From Fragum whitleyi (Eukaryota > Mollusca > Bivalvia > Cardiida > Cardiidae), in contig OX411544.1 of the NCBI GenBank assembly GCA_948146395.1, positions 41,320,807-41,384,806 of the forward strand: a DNA stretch of 64,000 nucleotides. The letters run 5' to 3'. The notes beneath the pieces are model-generated. The model did no database searches. It was not told the DNA's origin and worked only from the letters and a program-made list of their open reading frames with translations. Shown piece after piece: positions 1 to 12,583 of this stretch; within the stretch, counting starts at the first letter, position 1, and the number at the start of each line of letters is the position of its first letter. The translations under genes and the position numbers were made by a program.

Positions 1-905
1 TGTAGATGACGATGTAATAGAGATTTGAAGTATCTTTAAACGTGCATCGAGTAACAACAATTAAATCATTTCTGTCACAACAAATTAGGAGACAATATGA
101 GATAAGCGGCTAGTGACAAAAAATATCGAAATAGCAGATTTAAACTAGCAACTTTGATTTTTAGCCGAACAATGGTGAGCCGACTATTTTTTTGTTATAC
201 ATGTACATTCAAAAGGCAGGTATGGTTGATATTGTAGAGTAAAGTCTCTATTGCTATACATGCAAGTATCTTCTAAAGTGAATAAGATTGACCGTCTATT
301 GAATGATATGAGTGATTGTTGTAATAATATTATGATAATTTGATTAATTTATAATTTTCGTAATCCGCGCGCCTCAGTCTATTGAAATAACATTTAGTTA
401 CTTTTATCCATTTATACCTTTATTCGTTATGTTACATTCGCCGTTCGTTATTATATCAAACGCATAGTAGTTATTATGTTAAAGGCATGTTACACATGAT
501 CTAAATACTTATGTAACATTTCATATTGCAATGTGTATTTTTGTATTGAATGGATGACGGTGATAAAAGTTATAGAATGAGCTATATTACATATTTCAAG
601 TTATATTATACTGACGTCAAGAAAAAAAGCCTCATTGGAAAACGTAAATGATGTAATTGGTATATGATTACAAGATGTCAAGGAAAATTCTTAATTGGGA
701 TTATGGACAATCGGTAAGTCGATATATTGTTAGAAATCGCATCGGAAATATTCCGTAAAAGTTTAATGGAAATCCATCGGTAAATGCAGAAGAGGGTGTT
801 AATTGAGAAATAAAACGGGAAGGCCCATTTAACCAAAACGCATCAAAACATTATCAAAGTGCATTTTTTTTTACTCGAGGATAACACGTGTAATAAAGGG
901 TCGAA
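1..905. other. gene-free AT-rich sequence
   Basis: No reading frame with recognisable protein character, no RNA gene and no clear repeat boundary was seen. Stop codons are frequent in all frames. Confidence 0.6.
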
Positions 906-1132
906 TGACTCTTATTTCCATCGTGGTCCTCATTCCAGATATTATCCTACACATTGAGAGAGAGTCAATGGGTTCAAACCACTGCTACCCACTTTTACAG
1001 CTGGATGGACTGGGGCCCTTTCTGTGAAGTGTCCTGCCCAAATACACTACCCGCCTCCGGTGGGACTCGAACCCGCAACCTCAAGGTTACGAGTCGAGCG
1101 CGTTAAAAGCTCGGCCAGCGAGCCAGACAATA
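906..1132 (-). mobile_element. tRNA-derived SINE, degenerate
   Basis: On the minus strand this begins with a tRNA-like head. A perfect RNA polymerase III B box (GGTTCGAGTCC) is the complement of 1063-1073, and an A-box-like stretch lies at about 1101-1117. A tRNA-unrelated body follows towards 906. The tRNA arms do not fold into a convincing functional tRNA (the anticodon stem is mispaired), so this is read as a SINE and not a tRNA gene. The 3' boundary is approximate and no target duplication was identified. Confidence 0.65.
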
Positions 1133-3356
1133 ATACTTCATGGTTTAAAAAATCAGGAACATTCTGTGAAAATTTCATGTAAATCCTCCAATATTTTTAG
1201 GAGGAATTGTGTAAATAAAGTTTTTGATTGGCCAGTATTCCACGGCGCGGCATAACATTACAAAAGCACTATAAGTACACATGGCCGTGTGATAAGGAAC
1301 ATTCCGTTCAAAGTTTAACACAAATCTATCCATAAATATAGAAGGAGTTGAACAAACAAGTTTTTCTTTCTTAAATTTTATCCCCATTGTCCATCGATAT
1401 AATACCGACCAACTGTGACAACATGCACTTATTCATACGATATCACACATTCTTTGACAGATTCAATGTAAATCAATTCATAAATGACGGAACCATTGTA
1501 TTAACAAAGAGATTCACATGAATGCTCTCTTTTCTATGCCACCACATTATCAGAGGCAATCTGTGAAAGTTGCACGAAAATCCGTACATATATGAAAGAG
1601 GAAGTTTTAAAATGAAAAGACATTTTCCCGGACCGACGCAAATTGATATACGTTTTCCTTCTGTGGCGGATAAAAATAATGATTTTAAGATGCCCTTAAA
1701 CGATTAATTCCATTTGGCAATACTATTTGCAATAATTTATGAATCAGTCTTAAATGATGTTTATTAACAATAATACTGTCGAATTGACTATACAATTTAT
1801 CATGTATTGACCACATTAAACATTGATCAATATTTTGATTGAATTTTATTGTCAATGACATTGTGGTGTATTTATTGCTTAAACTCTTAGCACTCTTTTC
1901 TGGCAACACAAAGTCTCCTACCGGCCGAATAATAAGTTACATAAGTCTGGCCTAAATCCGTATCTTACCCAAAAACCAATGGGCTGGATATAAACTTAAA
2001 CATAGTCTGTAACCCTTTAAAATGCGAACTCTTGTATCAAAAATATGTTAGTACGTACACGCGATCAGACAAAAGTAACTTAAATTGCCATATCCGGGTT
2101 TTTCTTGAAGTCGAGCATGTCTTCCAAAAACAATCAACGGACCGGAACGAACCGAGGAAAGACATGTAAATGGACTTCAAGGGCTCGTGGACGAAAAAAC
2201 AGACTGAAATGCAGATTAAAGTCTCTTTGGTTTTGAACCCGAGAACCAATACAAATATATATATACTGAGCGCAAAAAGTTTAGTCGTTTTCTCTTCGAT
2301 GGGATATATTTCAGGATGTGATTCATCTTTCACAAAATGAATGACATTAATTATAATTCTGTCCAATTTCCTCCCATAATCCAATAATTTTGTTGTGTTA
2401 GACGAAAATGGCCAACCGCAATGACATGATTTTTAACACACCGGTATAATGGAAAAGTCACATAGTTTAATTAAGGGTCGTTACTTCCAATTTTTATCAC
2501 AAAAAATGTTTCTTGCGATCAACATCATCTTCGGGTATCTTGTTTCAATAAAAAAGGGGTTGGTTAGAGTATGGGATCATTCTGGTGAGTCTTCATCATC
2601 ATCTTTACACCTAACTCACAAAAATGCAACAGTTGTTTTTTCAGAGCTAATTTTGCAGAATATTGTTAATAAGGAAGGAAAAATGTTTCTTCTGTTTCTT
2701 TCTAACCTAAGAAATTGAGTAATTGCGCTTTTCTGGTTAAGTGATCACTAACGTTCGATTGACGGCACGGTGGCGTTAATTTAACTCGTTTACAGGTAGG
2801 TTCTTTTCAATAGGTTTCAATTGATAAAAAAATAAGACTTGAATAATCATAAGTGATGTTTTTACCAATTGCAATCAGTTGGGATAACGAAAGCATTCAA
2901 TTTTTAACGTAACGGCATGGTGTTCGGCTGACCTGCTATTGTCTTTTAACAAGATCTGTAAAACGAAATTGGGTCATATTATGTCAATATTTATTCGCAA
3001 TGAGCCGTATGATGATAAAAACGATAGTCGCAGAAGTTAAATGCAATTTCATCACCTCCCAGATATGCACACTGCATTCGATATGTCCATGCGCTATCAA
3101 TTTGATTTCCGTCATGTCACAACTTCCCTCTTTTTCGAAGGATTCAATGCATTTTAGTGTTTAATGTTAATGCGGAATAAGAGTAATCCAATAAAACACA
3201 AACGAACATGAATTCATTTTGTTACACGCAGCCATCAACTTAGTACGTAAAATCCACATTTACGTCATGTCAGACGTATGTCTGAGAGTGAAATTAAAAA
3301 AGTTATGACAAAAAGTAAGCCAATAGGATGACAAATATATTTCAAATAGAAACCTT
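1133..3356. other. gene-free sequence with one short inverted repeat copy
   Basis: No gene is supported. Bases 2224-2290 are an inverted copy of the loop of the 3357-3517 palindrome: both carry the same unique text around a TA run. The rest shows nothing recognisable. Confidence 0.5.
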
Positions 3357-3517
3357 CGCTTCGTTACATTGGTTGGCTTCTCTGTGACGTTATAAAAAGT
3401 GCGACTAAACTTTTTGCGTTCAGTATATATATATATATATATTTGTATTGGTTCTCGGGTTCAAAATATATATACTTTTTATAACGTCACAGAGAAGCCA
3501 ACCAATGTAACGAAGCG
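3357..3517. repeat. perfect 44-bp inverted repeat (foldback element)
   Basis: Bases 3357-3400 and 3474-3517 are exact reverse complements over 44 bp, separated by a 73-bp loop containing (TA)n. The loop text recurs inverted at 2224-2290 without the arms, so loop and arms have separate histories. Perfect arms in otherwise decayed DNA suggest a recent insertion or arm homogenisation. Probably a hairpin MITE. Confidence 0.85.
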
Positions 3518-3739
3518 ATGTATGTATGTATAAAACAAGGGAAATTATGACAACATAGTCCAGATCAAGCAATCGATATTCTTGTCAGCACTGTATCCAT
3601 TCTGTTTGTCCCCTTTGTTTTTTTTTTTTTAATTCTTCACGGTGCCAAACTATGTGTGATTTTCTTGTACATCCTATTAAATGCGTTTAATTTGTAAACC
3701 CAAGTCTTATTACAAAATATATTCAAAAACCAAGTCGTG

Positions 3740-4164
3740 CAGTAAACAGCATCGTCAAGTTGGCAAGGTGAATGATTTAAGAATGAAATTGAATGAGTAC
3801 GATGAATTGCTTTGACTGAAAAATAAGGGAAGTATTCCAATATCGCTAATTTTATTCAGGATGAACAAAAGTAGCGATATTCATTACCTTCCTTTAGTAA
3901 AAACACGCATACAAGTTTTATAAATAGCTTCCATTCTCTTTAAGAACCAACCGAAAGATAATAATTACACCTGTGTCAGTGAAATAGCATTTATCTCTAG
4001 CCCTATTTATGTTACATAAAGAATTTGATCTTACTTTTTATTAATTTTGGAGCGTTTTTGCATGGCTTTGAATGAATTTTTAGAATGAATGAATCGAGCC
4101 CTGAGTGAGCGATTTAGAAAGGTTTTGATTGAGATGAATGTCAATTCTACTATGTAACCAACTG
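3740..4164. mobile_element. palindromic TA-type MITE, family F, copy 1
   Basis: The ends (CAGTAAACAGCATCG on the left; the complement of CAGTTGGTTACATAG on the right, followed by TA) and the interior (GAATGA, GGAGCG and AGCGATAT motifs) match the family best seen at 56702-57128. It is diverged, with one flanking TA lost. This is the only copy seen outside the 33.8-59.1 kb interval. Confidence 0.7.
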
Positions 4165-5922
4165 TATTAGTTTAACGATGTAAGATAAAAAATGACTGTA
4201 GTACAATTATCGTCCTAGTTCACCAGTATCATTAAATCGCCTTCCAGTTAACTCCCAACATCCTGCCTCAGAGTATCCCGTATCATAAATTGTGACACTT
4301 CCAATTTTGATTTATCCCAATATTGATATTTTTACATATTTTACCATGAAAAGCCAATTTCCTTTTAGAATACACCCTATATTTTTAATGCAGTTGAATT
4401 CTTTGAAATTTATGCATGATTTGTCAATGATACTGAGCATATTGTGTAATTTTAATTAAATTTAGCACGATTCTCTGAATCAAATTTAAGTTTTCTCATC
4501 AAAACATAAATGCCATATTTCATCTCTATCATAATTACATCGTTGGATTACTTGACTCAATGTTTCAAACTTGCAAACCTGTGGTGCATCTGCCTTTCTT
4601 TGTTTACCTCTAAATTCTAGTATCCTCTGATTTCCCTGTACGGGTTACTCCGGGTGTATTCCTTTAAATAATCTTAAATCATTACGGATAGGGATACAAT
4701 TGAACAAATAACCTGAATTCTAGGCCAACACCCAACTCCCCATGTAAAAACCCTTGATCGGCTTCTGAGATTAAAGATGCCAAAATATATTTTTTGATAC
4801 AATATTCTTAAAAAAATCTCTATTTTTATGTTTTTCATTTTAATATCTAACATTTCCCTATTTTTGACACATGTTATTTGAATTCTTGTCTACTATATGC
4901 TTCAATTTTACCTAATTGAATATTTTTGTTTGTTAATACATATCTATATCAATATGTTGAGCAAACCCATTTATAAAACAACTGACAAAAACAATAATTT
5001 GAAATTAAGGCGTTTTATCACCTGATATTGCTCCTCAGTCCTGAATCTACAGGGAATGATTAACAAAAGAATGAGAATAAAACAAAGAACACTCTTGAGA
5101 AATATATTGAAATCAACGCTATACATTCTAGTGATATAAAGATATCATTATAACTATCATATGGAAATTAGTTTTGACTATCTTTATTTTTGATCCAATT
5201 CTTATAATTTTTTGTTTCATGAAACCGAGTAAGTCTTGGTAAGGTGGTTGAAATCCATCTTTACTTTGGGATAAAATGTTTTTTAAAATTCATAATTACA
5301 TATTATTTTTGTGAAAGGTCATATTTTCTATATGTCATATCCAATCACAATAATTGTTTGGAGGTTGATCCAAGGTCACTTTAGGATATTTGAATGATAT
5401 CAAATATTTTCTGATTTAAATAATATAAAAACTTCCACTTTATCATAATGTGAATCAGAAATGGGGCTCTATCTACATTTTTCAGTTGTTGATCAACATT
5501 TGAGTTGCATATGAAAAACAAAAATTTATTCAAATAATGGCCTTGTAAATAATAAAATGTGCCACATTATGATACAATAATTTCAGAGCTTGCTAGTAAG
5601 GTTTTCATTCACTTTCAATATGGTGTATTAGAACATTACCTCTGTATATTTGATTAAGTACTATCAATGGGCAGGTTCAGAGACTACGATTTTTGGCCCT
5701 GTTAAAAAAATTGATAAAAATGTGCTCAGGAGTTTGTTTATGAACTATGATATGTGAAATGCTAGCCCAAAATAAGATAGTTCTATCTTGCGTTGCCATG
5801 GCAACCATTAACCCTCGACGTACAAATCTATCTATTTTCATCCATTTTTGTTGTAATACATATAAGGGTTTGTACAAGACATGTGTAAAACTTTTTAACA
5901 AACTACAAGAAAGTTGCATTTG
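4165..5922. other. gene-free sequence with decayed tandem units
   Basis: No gene is supported. About 5160-5440 resembles one or two decayed units of the ~163-bp repeat at 12584-13432 (shared phrases such as CCAATCACAATAATT and CAAGGTCAC). The rest is plain AT-rich DNA. Confidence 0.45.
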
Positions 5923-6602
5923 GACAATATAACATGATGAGATATATTGCAAAGGAAACAAAATACATTTTAATATAAATATATCAGATTTATAGTATGA
6001 ATAAGGCATATTTGACATCGTTCTATTGAATGTCAGATCGGAACCTTCATTTTGTTGTTTTAATTCATATAAACCCTTTGATTAGATGTTAGATGGACAG
6101 TTCTATTTTTTGAAACATAAGAGAATACACTACCATGGCAACTATTTACAAGTAAATCAACAGTTTATTAATATTCACTTATGTTTTTCAGTAAGATACT
6201 TGGCACGGCATGTCCTTGCTTGTGATAAAATCTAAAAAGGATGGGCCTGACCTTTGAGTAATACATAGAGTAAAAAACAACTAAATAACTTCCAGTTGCC
6301 ACGGAAACTGATTTTAGATATTGAAAAAAATACTCATTTTTGGAGTCTTCAATGTTGCATAAACCATTTTTGCAACAAAAAATTGTATCAAACTCATTAT
6401 GATCACGCATACCGATATATCTTTGACTCCTGCTTTATTTAATTGGATAATTCAATGATAATTAAAGGCACGCTTTTCAGCAAAATGGTTATTGTTACAC
6501 ACTTTAACATAACAAATTTATTTTTCAGTATTTCATCAAGTGCATGCTGCAAGAAATGATACACAGAAATGCTCAAATTATTACAATTTACATTATTACT
6601 TT
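5923..6602 (+). repeat. duplicated block A, copy 1 (680 bp)
   Basis: This block recurs in direct orientation at 7477-8156 with the same 680-bp length and only about three substitutions seen by eye. It has no coding potential that I would trust. The two copies are separated by block B (6603-7476). Near identity implies a very recent duplication. Confidence 0.9.
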
Positions 6603-7476
6603 CTTTGAAATAAGAATCTAGGTACTGAAAGTATCACAAGAGGCAATTTGCCAGAAGGTTAAAAAATGGCAAATTAAAAAAATGTATAAAAGTGTTACAA
6701 ATTGCAATAAAATGAAAAAAAAGTCATCATTTGGATGCATAATTTAAACTATAATTCGAGTAGAAATGAAAATAGATTGATAACTGTTAAAACAAAATGA
6801 AAGTACTGAAAGTGCCAAAGGACTTGCATCCAATACTCCGAATAAGATCAGTTCTATGACAAATGGGTTTAATTTTGTCAAGAACTTCTGAATATAACAA
6901 AATTGCTTTCAAGTGAATTGTCATTTGAATTTTTTTCGACAGTAAAGTACAATCAAAATAAAAGTACTGACAGCACTGAAATACTATCTATAAAATCCAA
7001 GAAAAAAACTTATTTGGCTTTTCTTTCTTTTAAATTGAAGTGTTTCTCTTTATCAAAAGATTTTATTTAATATGAATTATCAACTCTGGTTAATGTTTTA
7101 CAGTACAATTTCCATAAACCACAAATAATTGAAAAAATAGCATTAAAATATATCACATACTGAAATTTGTACTTGATTAGCATTGGATAAAACAGCGTAG
7201 TGATGTTTGGTTGTAAAAATTGATGTTTTTTTTTTTTTTTGTTTTTTTTTTTTAGAATTTGTAAATTTGAAAATGAATAGGCTAAAAATAATAAATCTGG
7301 CTGATTATCTTAGAACAAGTACAAATATTACTGAGTTTTTTGTAGGTTGAAGTGCCAAAGTTACTTTAGAACTGAGAGATATGCAGTTAAAACTCTGAAA
7401 TGTTTTATACAATACACATGTAAAACTATGTGTGCGATATAGCAGTTACTCAAAAAAAAGGGTTTTTGGAAGATTT
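6603..7476 (+). repeat. block B, copy 1: copied from inside the long-TIR element
   Basis: This 874-bp block is nearly identical to 10852-11720, part of the left arm of the 5.07-kb element at 10376-15443. Differences are a few substitutions and homopolymer lengths (poly-T near 7230). It carries three of that element's periodic AGTACTGAAAG-type motifs (about 6621, 6801 and 6963). It has no terminal repeats of its own and sits exactly between the two A copies. Confidence 0.9.
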
Positions 7477-8156
7477 GACAATATAACATGATGAGATATA
7501 TTGCAAAGGAAACAAAATACATTTTAATATTAATATATCAGATTTATAGTATGAATAAGGCATATTTGACATTGTTCTATTGAATGTCAGATCGGAACCT
7601 TCATTTTGTTGTTTTAATTCATATAAACCCTTTGATTAGATGTTAGATGGACAGTTCTATTTTTTGAAACATAAGAGAATACACTACCATGGCAACTATT
7701 TACAAGTAAATCAACAGTTTATTAATATTCACTTATGTTTTTCAGTAAGATACTTGGCACGGCATGTCCTTGCTTGTGATAAAATCTAAAAAGGATGGGC
7801 CTGACCTTTGAGTAATACATAGAGTAAAAAACAACTAAATAACTTCCAGTTGCCACGGAAACTGATTTTAGATATTGAAAAAAATACTCATTTTTGGAGT
7901 CTTCAATGTTGCATAAACCATTTTTGCAACAAAAAATTGTATCAAACTCATTATGATCACGCATACCAATATATCTTTGACTCCTGCTTTATTTAATTGG
8001 ATAATTCAATGATAATTAAAGGCACGCTTTTCAGCAAAATGGTTATTGTTACACACTTTAACATAACAAATTTATTTTTCAGTATTTCATCAAGTGCATG
8101 CTGCAAGAAATGATACACAGAAATGCTCAAATTATTACAATTTACATTATTACTTT
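7477..8156 (+). repeat. duplicated block A, copy 2 (680 bp)
   Basis: Second direct copy of 5923-6602. At its left junction the bases GACAA are shared by the end of B and the start of A, a 5-bp microhomology. At its right edge the sequence continues into unique DNA at 8157. Confidence 0.9.
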
Positions 8157-8724
8157 GCAGTCACATCGCAAAATGCTTTGAATGTTTTGCATCCTTAAAT
8201 ATAAATACATAAGTCAAATGATTCCAAGGAAATCGTTAATTCAGCTACTTTTCCTGTGATATATTTTGGAATGCTGTCAAATATCAATCAGGTTCTCCTC
8301 TATGACCAGAAAAACAGCTTTCTCTAGTTTGAAAAGATTGAACTAAAAACTGTCGTCATGATATCTTGAACAAGTTCGAAAATTGGTCAAATGGGGTTGA
8401 AAAAAACAAGGTCAAGAGGTCACATCTTACGAAAAATAGTATGGATACTTTAGATGCATAACCTTTTTCCCAACTAACCTGTCTGATAAAGTGTTATGAT
8501 AAAGTTTTAAACAAAATTCAAAACAGATATAGTGGGGTCAAAAAATTGATCTCCAGCCCAATACATGTATTCTTTGATTAAATATGGCGGACGCGACACG
8601 TATCGATACAGGTGGATTGAAAATGAAATAAAATAAGTGATGTTGTCGATGTTCATCTAGACTTCTATTATCAATTTTGTGTTTCAGTAGTACTAACTTT
8701 CATTTGTGCAAAAAATCGTGAACT
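8157..8724. other. gene-free sequence before the LINE
   Basis: No coding or RNA feature is seen. Recognisable LINE protein homology starts only at about 8725, preceded by an in-frame stop at 8719-8721, so the 5' end of the LINE is missing or too decayed to place. Confidence 0.4.
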
Positions 8725-8748
8725 ATTGTCCGGACTAAACTAAATAGG

Positions 8749-9075
8749 ATGGAACAAGCCCACAGACTAGGAAAATGTGTCAGAAATAGTACTAAATATC
8801 GCCCTATAACAGTGAATTTCCGTGATTTCTGTGATGTTGAAAACATTATGAAAAATGCCCATTTTCTAAAAAGAACAAAAATATCGATAGATTATGATTT
8901 TCCGAAAGAAATTCAAGAGGTCCGATCTAGGTTATGGCCACTGTACAAACGTATGAAGGGAGATGATCCAGATGCTAAAATACAAATTGTATAACCTGCA
9001 AAGCTTTTAAGAAACGGTCGTTTAGTAAGGGATGAACTAAGTGAATGGTCAACTATTATCAACAAAAACAGATGA
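8749..9075 (+). pseudogene. LINE ORF1 C-terminal fragment
   Basis: The frame encodes a basic protein resembling the RNA-recognition and C-terminal region of LINE ORF1 nucleic-acid-binding proteins: an EQAHRLGK start, RPITVNF and DFPKEI patches, then a KLLRNGRLVRDEL patch before the stop at 9073-9075. An in-frame TAA at 8992-8994 interrupts it, and the family pattern continues beyond it, so this stop is a mutation. The N-terminal half of ORF1 is absent. ATG 8749 is merely the first methionine of the surviving part. A functional ORF1 protein would bind LINE RNA as part of the retrotransposition particle. Confidence 0.75.
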
Positions 9076-9339
9076 GAAATGGTCGGTAATGTCAGTGCTC
9101 AGTTAGATTTGCAATGTGAACTGAAATCCCAAATAGTAACTTACCAATGTCGCAAGATATCCGGAGCCGTGGATTAATCCAATCACAAATGTATCCGATT
9201 CCAAACCAGAATATAAACAATTATGCTTGTTTTTGAATACACATTTCACAACGAACGTGAACAATTTCCACCCACAAGCAAGCATCATCAGTGGTGACAA
9301 TCTCAAAACCATGGAGCCATCGACGAACCCGTTGCACAT

Positions 9340-9786
9340 ATGCAGACCGAACAGGTGTCTTCTGATTTAAACCCAAATGCTAATCAGTGGAAGAGTAATA
9401 GCTTGAGTGACACTGTTGCACTTATTGGCTCGTCGTTGTCGCTGACGAACAATGATCCAGCCTCACAAGAAAATGAGAGCCAGTCACATTCTTTTAAGCC
9501 ACAACAAACAATTATAAACAATGAAACGGAAAAGGAAAATAACACACAACCGAACCAGGAAATTCAATCCACAGTTAACACGTGTGTGCAAAATACTCCG
9601 TTTTGTTCACAGGAAAACATATCACAAACTAACGAACAAATAACAAATCATTTTTATCACCTAGACGTGGACGAGATCGAAATTCCCGTGCACATGCTCG
9701 TTCAGAAAAGAGGTCAGAATCAGCACGACTCTACAAACGAAACGATAGTTTGTCTAAAAATAGAACCATTGTTTTACAGAACCTAA
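9340..9786 (+). pseudogene. low-complexity linker ORF between LINE ORF1 and endonuclease
   Basis: An open stretch of about 148 codons rich in N, Q, S and T, with no recognisable fold, lies between the ORF1 fragment and the endonuclease. It is probably the N-terminal extension of ORF2 or the tail of ORF1. The start is uncertain. The region 9781-9922 that joins it to the endonuclease is not in one clean frame. Confidence 0.5.
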
Positions 9787-9922
9787 AAACGGACCAACGC
9801 ACGGAACTCAGGTTTTTCAAGGTTCTATAAATAGAACATTAGCGGACGCGACTGCCTCTTCGGATAAACAGTCGTCTAGTAAAAAGGGTCACGCCCGGAA
9901 GGTCTCGCTACGCTGTGCTCTT

Positions 9923-10375
9923 TTGAGTGTAAAGGGTTTAAGTACCAAAAGGACTAATAAACTTTCAACTCCCGAACTTAAGAACATCTTCGATTCGAAT
10001 GATGTAGTGTTATTAACAGAAACTTGGTCAAACGACTATTCTGATCTTAGTGTTAAAAACTTTGAATATTTTGCTTTGCATCAAACCGAAAATAAACACC
10101 CAAGTAAAAGATCGTCCGGGGGTATTATTGTATATAAACGAAATAAATTTGTCTCAGACGAACCACTAGTATTTAAAAGTTGCGATGACATTCTATGTAT
10201 AAAAATTGGCAAACAAGTCCTTGGTTTGTCGAATGATTTGTATTTGTGTTTATGCTATATTATTCCAGAAAACAGCTGCAGACAAGCCTTGGTCGATACG
10301 CATACGAATGACGGATTACTTGATTTTATAAGTTCAGTAGATGTAAACATTCAGAATAATCTAAATTTTGTATTG
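9923..10375 (+). pseudogene. LINE ORF2 endonuclease domain, N-terminal half
   Basis: This is the first part of an endonuclease/exonuclease/phosphatase domain. It has LLTETWSND with the catalytic glutamate, then SSGGIIVYKRNKF, then DDILCIKIGK. In an intact LINE this enzyme nicks the target DNA to prime reverse transcription. The frame is cut at FVL (10373-10375) by the 10376-15443 insertion and resumes at 15447 with CGDF. Joined, they recreate the family's conserved V-L-C-G-D-F signature, which fixes the insertion point to the base, apart from the target duplication. Confidence 0.85.
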
Positions 10376-10851
10376 TAGTCCGGCAGATATAGGGGCTTTT
10401 TTGGTCGAACCTGGATGTGAAGTACATAGAACATGTTTTTACTTATTCTGAAAGCTGAGACCTTCAGCTTTAAGAATCAGTCGGATGACACTTTGTCATC
10501 CTTGAGCGTTTTGACAAATCCAAGATGGCGTCCAAGATGGCCGCCAATAGCTTTAAAATGGCAAATTCACTGTATAAATATGTTTCAATTGTCAGTTTGT
10601 TGCCAAAAACCACTTATAAAGAGGCCTAGTTAATACTACAATGAGAAATGACCTAAAATGTTTAATAATGGTGACTGAATTTCAATCAAAGTACTAAAAG
10701 TTCAAAGGGACTGGCAGCCAACACTCTGAAAATGGGCAATTTACGTAAACATGCTTTTATTTTTGGGGTTTATGACCATTATTCTCTATAAACAATAAGT
10801 TTTAGTTTATTAAACTTATTCTATAAATAGTTTGGCTAGTTGCCCGGAGGT

Positions 10852-11720
10852 CTTTGAAATAAGAATCTAGGTACTGAAAGTATCATAAGAGGCAATTTGC
10901 CAGAAGGTTAAAAAATGGCAAATTAAAAAAATGTATAAAAGTGTTACAAATTGCAATAAAATGAAAAAAAAGTCATCATTTGGATGCATAATTTAAACTA
11001 TAATTCGAGTAGAAATGAAAATAGATTGATAACTGTTAAAACAAAATGAAAGTACTGAAAGTGCCAAAGGACTTGCATCCAATACTCCGAATAAGATCAG
11101 TTCTATGACAAATGGGTTTAATTTTGTCAAGAACTTCTGAATATAACAAAATTGCTTTCAAGTGAATTGTCATTTGAATTTTTTTCGACAGTAAAGTACA
11201 ATCAAAATAAAAGTACTGACAGCACTGAAATACTATCTATAAAATCCAAGAAAAAACTTATTTGGCTTTTCTTTCTTTTAAATTGAAGTGTTTCTCTTTA
11301 TCAAAAGATTTTATTTAATATGAATTATCAACTCTGGTTAATGTTTTACAGTACAATTTCCATAAACCACAAATAATTGAAAAAATAGCATTAAAATATA
11401 TCACATACTGAAATTTGTACTTGATTAGCATTGGATAAAACAGCGTAGTGATGTTTGGTTGTAAAAATTGATGTTTTTTTTTGGTTTTTTTTTAGAATTT
11501 GTAAATTTGAAAATGAATAGGCTAAAAATAATAAATCTGGCTGATTATCTTAGAACAAGTACAAATACTACTGAGTTTTTTGTAGGTTGAAGTGCCAAAG
11601 TTACTTTAGAACTGAGAGATATGCAGTTAAAACTCTGAAATGTTTTATACAATACACATGTAAAACTATGTGTGCGATATAGCAGTTACTCAAAAAAAAG
11701 GGTTTTTGGAAGATTTGACA
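10852..11720 (+). repeat. block B, copy 2 (probable source of 6603-7476)
   Basis: This part of the left arm of the long-TIR element is almost identical to 6603-7476. The similarity stops abruptly at both edges while the inverted-repeat similarity to the right arm continues across the left edge. This copy is therefore in its native context and the other one is the derivative. Confidence 0.85.
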
Positions 11721-12583
11721 ACTCTTATTCTTCCAACAAAGAAAAAAAATCAAGTGGTTAAAAAAGTAAAATCGAATTAAATCAAAGTTAAATGAGAACA
11801 CAGAGGCTATTTTTCCAAACCCTTAAAAACGCCATTAATCTGGCAATATGAAAGTGTTTGGAAGAAGTTCTTCTTAAGATAATGCTTTATATACAGGTTC
11901 TTGTCAGTATCATACTGTATCCAAACTACCTTCAAAATACGCACATAAATTTAAATAAAAACGATGTACAAAAGGCACTGGAAAACATGTTATAGATCAG
12001 AAACTGGACTGGTAAAGGTAGACAATGTAATTTGTAAATATTTAAGAACATAAGGATAATCAAAAGACTCTTTCTGTAATGTCATTGTACAGTAGGCCTA
12101 TTCGACTGGAACATACTTTACACAAGCGATCCTCTTCAGCTGATATAATTTTTACAAAAAATGTTAAATAATAGAAAACTTGTCATTGACAACTTGTATG
12201 GTAGGTCATCTTTGAGATTTTCATAAGTTTGCTGCAAGAACAGGCTGTTGGGTTGAAGTGAGCCTTGGAATCTGAATCAAGTCTGACATTTTTATGAAGA
12301 TTTTAAAGATTAAGCTGAAAATAGATAGTGAGCAGAAACACAGCTTCATTAAATTGGAATCAAATTGCTTTTTATAATCAGGTAACTACATGTACTACAA
12401 TAAATGACGTATCACAAATGTTATATTTATAAGTAGCAATGAGTTCTTAAATTCTCACATACATCTGTTACCCGTCTAAAAGGGGCAAAATCTGGGGTAC
12501 CATTTTTCCTTTTTCACGGAAAGTTGTTTAAAGCACTTCTATGTCCTTGTATCAAATAGCAAACTAGAAAGCCATGAATGGCT

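Noticed and set aside
6168..7964. Two identical 80-codon minus-strand frames (6168-6410, 7722-7964)
   Set aside because: They are identical only because block A is duplicated. No protein family resemblance.
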